36,405 nt of DNA from NCBI RefSeq assembly GCF_002211105.1, contig NZ_JPUA01000034.1:387408-423812 (forward strand). Reading direction: 5' to 3'. Each line of letters begins with the position of its first letter. Position 1 is the first letter of the stretch. Source of the DNA: Halomonas campaniensis. Lineage in GTDB: Bacteria > Pseudomonadota > Gammaproteobacteria > Pseudomonadales > Halomonadaceae. Positions 33,429 through 36,405 of the stretch are shown here, piece by piece. A model generated the notes under the pieces. The model searched no databases and was not told the origin of the DNA. It was given only the letters and a program-made list of their open reading frames with translations. Position numbers and translations under genes: made by a program.

Positions 33429-36405
33429 ATGGAATTGGACGAAAGAAAGATTGCTCAACGTTTTGCAGAATTACAGGTTGATGCGCAGCGAAGTTTCCTG
33501 AATAAGCTGAGAAGTAGTGGCATTGATTTTCGTGAGCTTCCTATCGTGCCCGTTAACCGAGCTGAGCAACTTCCGTTGTCATATTCGCAGCGTAGCTTAT
33601 GGTTGACATGGCAGCTTGATCCGGCAAGCCCGGCTTACAACATGCCAGGTGTGTTTTATTTGCAAGGCCCACTGGATGTTGCTGCATTCGAGTCGAGTGT
33701 GAATGACCTTGTGGCGCGCCATGAAGTACTCCGCACGATATACCCTCAGAGCAGTGAGGGAGAACCTCTCCAGGAGGTTCTCAATGACTGGCGTGTTCCC
33801 GTATTACACGATGATTTACAGCAATATACCGAGTTAGAGCAGGAAAAAGAGCTACAGCGCCTCATTGGCGAGTTCTCTCAGCGCCCGTTTGCGATTGATG
33901 TTGAGCCGTCATTCCGCATGGCAATCTACCAGTTAGATACTAACCATCATGCAGTTGCCATTGTATTGCACCATATCGCTTGTGACGGTTGGTCGATTCA
34001 GTTGCTCATCAATGAGTTGTTCGAGTTTTACGAAGCCCGAATCCAACAGCGCAATGCTGCATTACCTTCGTTACCCATTCAGTTTGGTGATTATGCTGTT
34101 TGGCAACGAAGTTGGTTCGAGGCTGGCGAAATGGAGCGGCAGCTAAACCATTGGCGCCAGCGCCTGGGGGGCTCGCACACGCCTATCGAGCTTCCTTTGG
34201 ATCGTCCAAGAGGCTCACAGGCGACATCGAAAGTCGGTCAGTGTCATGTTCAATTATCTCAAGAGGTGAGCCATGGTATTCATCAGCTAGCCCGTGAGCA
34301 TGGCGCTTCACTGTATATGGTGATGCTGTCACTTTTAAAGCTGACGCTACATCGTTTCAGTGGACAAAGCGACATACGTATAGGCTCTCCCAGTGCTAAT
34401 CGGAACAAAGCTGAAACACATGGTTTGATTGGTTACCTGCTCAATATTCAAGTGCTGAGAACCTTATTAGAGCCTACCAAGGGGTTTACCAGCTTATTAG
34501 GCGCCGTTAAAGAAACCGTGCTTGATGCACAGGACTACCAGGATATTCCTTTCGATATTCTGGTAGAAGCGTTACAGCCTGAGCGCCAACCTGGAGTACA
34601 TCCGCTATTTCAGGTCAAGTGCACCCAACAGAAAGAGCTGGAGAGGGAAAAGGCAGTAGGTGACTTAAAGGTATATCTTGAAGGACTAAGCGGCGGTGAT
34701 GCGCACTTCGATCTGAGCTTTGACTTTACCGATACCACTGATGGTATTCGCTGTGTATTAGCCTATGCGGCGGCACTGTTCGACGAAACAACAGTCAAGA
34801 GATTCGCCGAAGCACTACAAAGCCTGGCTGAGCAAGTGCTGAAAACGCCGAGTACGCCATTGGCATTGCTCGAAATCCCCGCCCCCACTTCGGTGCTTGA
34901 AGGAAATACAACTACATTCACTTCTGGGAGCGTTATAGAGCTTTGGGATCGAGCCGTCGAAGAGCACTCCCAACAACTTGCGATGCAAGATGAACCGGAT
35001 AATGCAGCCACCTATGCCAGCTTGGATGCTCAGGCCCAACGGTTAGCGGCAGAGTTAATGGCACAGGGAGTCGGCCCTGAAGTACGCGTTGCCATTCACG
35101 CTGAGCGTTCGTGCGAGTACGTGCTCGGCATTCTCGCCGTACTCAAAGCGGGCGGGGCGTTTGTACCGCTGGATCCGCAACTACCTACGGAACGTTTGGC
35201 CTATCAACTGACTGACAGTGGCGCTCGCTTACTACTGAGCAGCACGCCTTGCGGCTGGAGTGATGACATTCCGGTAATGGAGCTGGCGTTTATCAACGAT
35301 ATTCCGGCTGCCGTAGAGCACGAACTGCCTGTCATTCATCCCCAGCAGACCGCCTATGTGATCTATACCTCTGGTTCCACGGGCAAGCCTAAAGGGGTGG
35401 CGATTAGTCACGGTGCTCTGGCCAATTACGTACAGGGTGTTCTGGAGGCGCTGGCGCTACCAGAGGATGCCCGCAACCTGGCTATGGTGTCGACGGTGGC
35501 GGCGGATCTGGGGCATACGGTGTTGTTTGGTGCCTTGTGCACCGGCCGCACCTTGCACCTCATTTCCCCCGAGTGCGCTTTCGACCCGGACGCCTTTGCG
35601 GCTTATATGCGGGAACAGCAGGTGGATGTACTCAAGATTGTGCCCAGCCACCTGCGGGCACTGCTGAGTGCGGCAACTCCGGCTGACGTGCTTCCGCACA
35701 AGCGCCTGATTCTGGGCGGCGAAGCGACCGACTGGGCGCTACTGGCGCGTATCACCGAACTCAAGCCAACCTGCCGGGTGCTCAATCACTACGGCCCTAC
35801 GGAAACCACGGTAGGTATTCTCACCCAGCAAGCCGACGTGGCCGATCAAACTGCCAGCACGCTGCCGATCGGCACACCGCTGGCCAATGCTCGGGCCTAT
35901 GTGCTCGATCCCTGGCTTAATCCGGTGCCGAAGGGCGTTGCCGGTGAACTCTACTTGGGTGGGCCAGGGCTGGCTCAAGGCTATCTACAGCGGCTGGGGC
36001 AAACGGCGGAACGTTTTGTTGCCAGCCCCTTCCATGAGGGGGAACGGCTCTATCGCAGCGGTGACCGAGTGCGCCAACTGCTCGACGGTAGCCTGGAGTT
36101 CCTTGGCCGTGTGGATGATCAGGTCAAGATTCGCGGCTATCGGGTGGAACCGAGCGAAATCGCTGCCCTGTTGCGCGACCAGCCAGGGGTCTCTGAGGCC
36201 GAAGTGGTCGCGCGGGAAAACGAGGAAGGCCGTGCGCAACTGTTCGCCTACGTGGTGATGGCAGCCGGGAGCGACATCGATGACGCCGCGTTACTCGCGC
36301 AGCTTGGCGAGCATGTGCCGGACTATATGGTGCCCAGCGGCTTGGTACGGCTGGATGCCTTACCGCTAACCGCCAATGGCAAGTTGGATCGCAAGGCGCT
36401 GCCCG
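33429..36405 (+). CDS. NRPS, second protein, C-A-... (3' end beyond window), Asp-type
   Basis: The first 992 codons of a synthetase that runs off the right edge, with no stop in frame. After about 35 residues of likely docking sequence (ELDERKIAQRFAELQVDAQR) comes a condensation domain (about 38-460; HHIACDG at 181-187) and an adenylation domain (about 495 onward; YTSGSTGKPKG near 646, YGPTETT, ending at NGKLDRKALP). The specificity code reads DLTKIGHVGK, which is the aspartate code known from syringomycin- and pyoverdine-type synthetases. With the SyrP-like hydroxylase in the same operon, beta-hydroxyaspartate is the predicted residue. The carrier domain and later modules are outside the window. 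The ATG follows GGAGG by about eight to ten bases. Confidence 0.93.
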   Translation, partial: MELDERKIAQRFAELQVDAQRSFLNKLRSSGIDFRELPIVPVNRAEQLPLSYSQRSLWLTWQLDPASPAYNMPGVFYLQGPLDVAAFESSVNDLVARHEVLRTIYPQSSEGEPLQEVLNDWRVPVLHDDLQQYTELEQEKELQRLIGEFSQRPFAIDVEPSFRMAIYQLDTNHHAVAIVLHHIACDGWSIQLLINELFEFYEARIQQRNAALPSLPIQFGDYAVWQRSWFEAGEMERQLNHWRQRLGGSHTPIELPLDRPRGSQATSKVGQCHVQLSQEVSHGIHQLAREHGASLYMVMLSLLKLTLHRFSGQSDIRIGSPSANRNKAETHGLIGYLLNIQVLRTLLEPTKGFTSLLGAVKETVLDAQDYQDIPFDILVEALQPERQPGVHPLFQVKCTQQKELEREKAVGDLKVYLEGLSGGDAHFDLSFDFTDTTDGIRCVLAYAAALFDETTVKRFAEALQSLAEQVLKTPSTPLALLEIPAPTSVLEGNTTTFTSGSVIELWDRAVEEHSQQLAMQDEPDNAATYASLDAQAQRLAAELMAQGVGPEVRVAIHAERSCEYVLGILAVLKAGGAFVPLDPQLPTERLAYQLTDSGARLLLSSTPCGWSDDIPVMELAFINDIPAAVEHELPVIHPQQTAYVIYTSGSTGKPKGVAISHGALANYVQGVLEALALPEDARNLAMVSTVAADLGHTVLFGALCTGRTLHLISPECAFDPDAFAAYMREQQVDVLKIVPSHLRALLSAATPADVLPHKRLILGGEATDWALLARITELKPTCRVLNHYGPTETTVGILTQQADVADQTASTLPIGTPLANARAYVLDPWLNPVPKGVAGELYLGGPGLAQGYLQRLGQTAERFVASPFHEGERLYRSGDRVRQLLDGSLEFLGRVDDQVKIRGYRVEPSEIAALLRDQPGVSEAEVVARENEEGRAQLFAYVVMAAGSDIDDAALLAQLGEHVPDYMVPSGLVRLDALPLTANGKLDRKALP

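Noticed and set aside
1..36405. CRISPR arrays, tRNA or rRNA genes, insertion sequences, prophage or attachment sites
   Set aside because: No regularly spaced repeats, no tRNA-like cloverleaf, no rRNA stretches and no transposase or integrase coding sequence were seen. Only short non-coding repeats are present.

Overview
The window (about 36.4 kb) looks like a chromosomal segment of a halophilic gammaproteobacterium, most probably Halomonas or a close relative in the Halomonadaceae. The reasons are moderately high G+C, acidic exported proteins, a membrane PQQ dehydrogenase, ArgP- and YojI-like proteins close to the gammaproteobacterial versions, and a lipopeptide-type siderophore cluster of the kind known from marine Halomonas. 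The genus is an inference from gene content, not from a marker gene.

Region 1 (1-9.4 kb) is housekeeping and accessory metabolism: the 5' end of a membrane PQQ-dependent glucose-type dehydrogenase, an NADP-dependent MDR-family reductase, a short RlpA-like exported protein, an exported protein with PPC-like repeats, a DMT-family exporter divergent from a LysR regulator, a cytochrome b561, a 7TM-DISM diguanylate cyclase, and the LysR regulator ArgP.

Region 2 (9.6-14.6 kb) is a four-gene periplasmic set: imelysin, di-haem oxidoreductase with two CxxCH motifs, second imelysin, DUF1513 protein. This set is typically iron-linked.

Region 3 (14.7-21.3 kb) handles siderophore traffic: a YojI/PvdE-type ABC exporter, an FhuF-like ferric-siderophore reductase divergent from a TonB-dependent siderophore receptor across two Fur-box-like sites, and a convergent fhuC-fhuD pair with its own two Fur-like sites but no fhuB permease in view. 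A repeat-rich intergenic stretch, a glycerophosphodiester phosphodiesterase and an inositol-monophosphatase-family enzyme follow (21.4-23.9 kb). These two enzymes do not look siderophore-related.

Region 4 (24.2-36.4 kb, cut off by the window end) is a siderophore biosynthesis operon with its regulators: an ECF sigma factor (FecI/PvdS type) behind a Fur-like site, a 68-residue protein that is only the DUF4880 N-terminal part of a FecR anti-sigma factor, then MbtH, type II thioesterase, Sfp-type phosphopantetheinyl transferase, SyrP-like Fe(II)/2-oxoglutarate hydroxylase, a FAAL-T-C-A-T NRPS and a C-A-(...) NRPS. By adenylation code, module 1 reads as threonine-like and module 2 as aspartate. 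The predicted product therefore begins fatty acyl - Thr-like - (beta-hydroxy)Asp. A TAAAT-N16-CGT motif, the core of the PvdS iron-starvation box, lies upstream of mbtH, and a TAAAT-N17-CGT variant lies upstream of the exporter. The working model is that Fur represses the sigma gene, and that in iron starvation the sigma factor drives biosynthesis and export while Fur directly controls the receptor, reductase and uptake ATPase.
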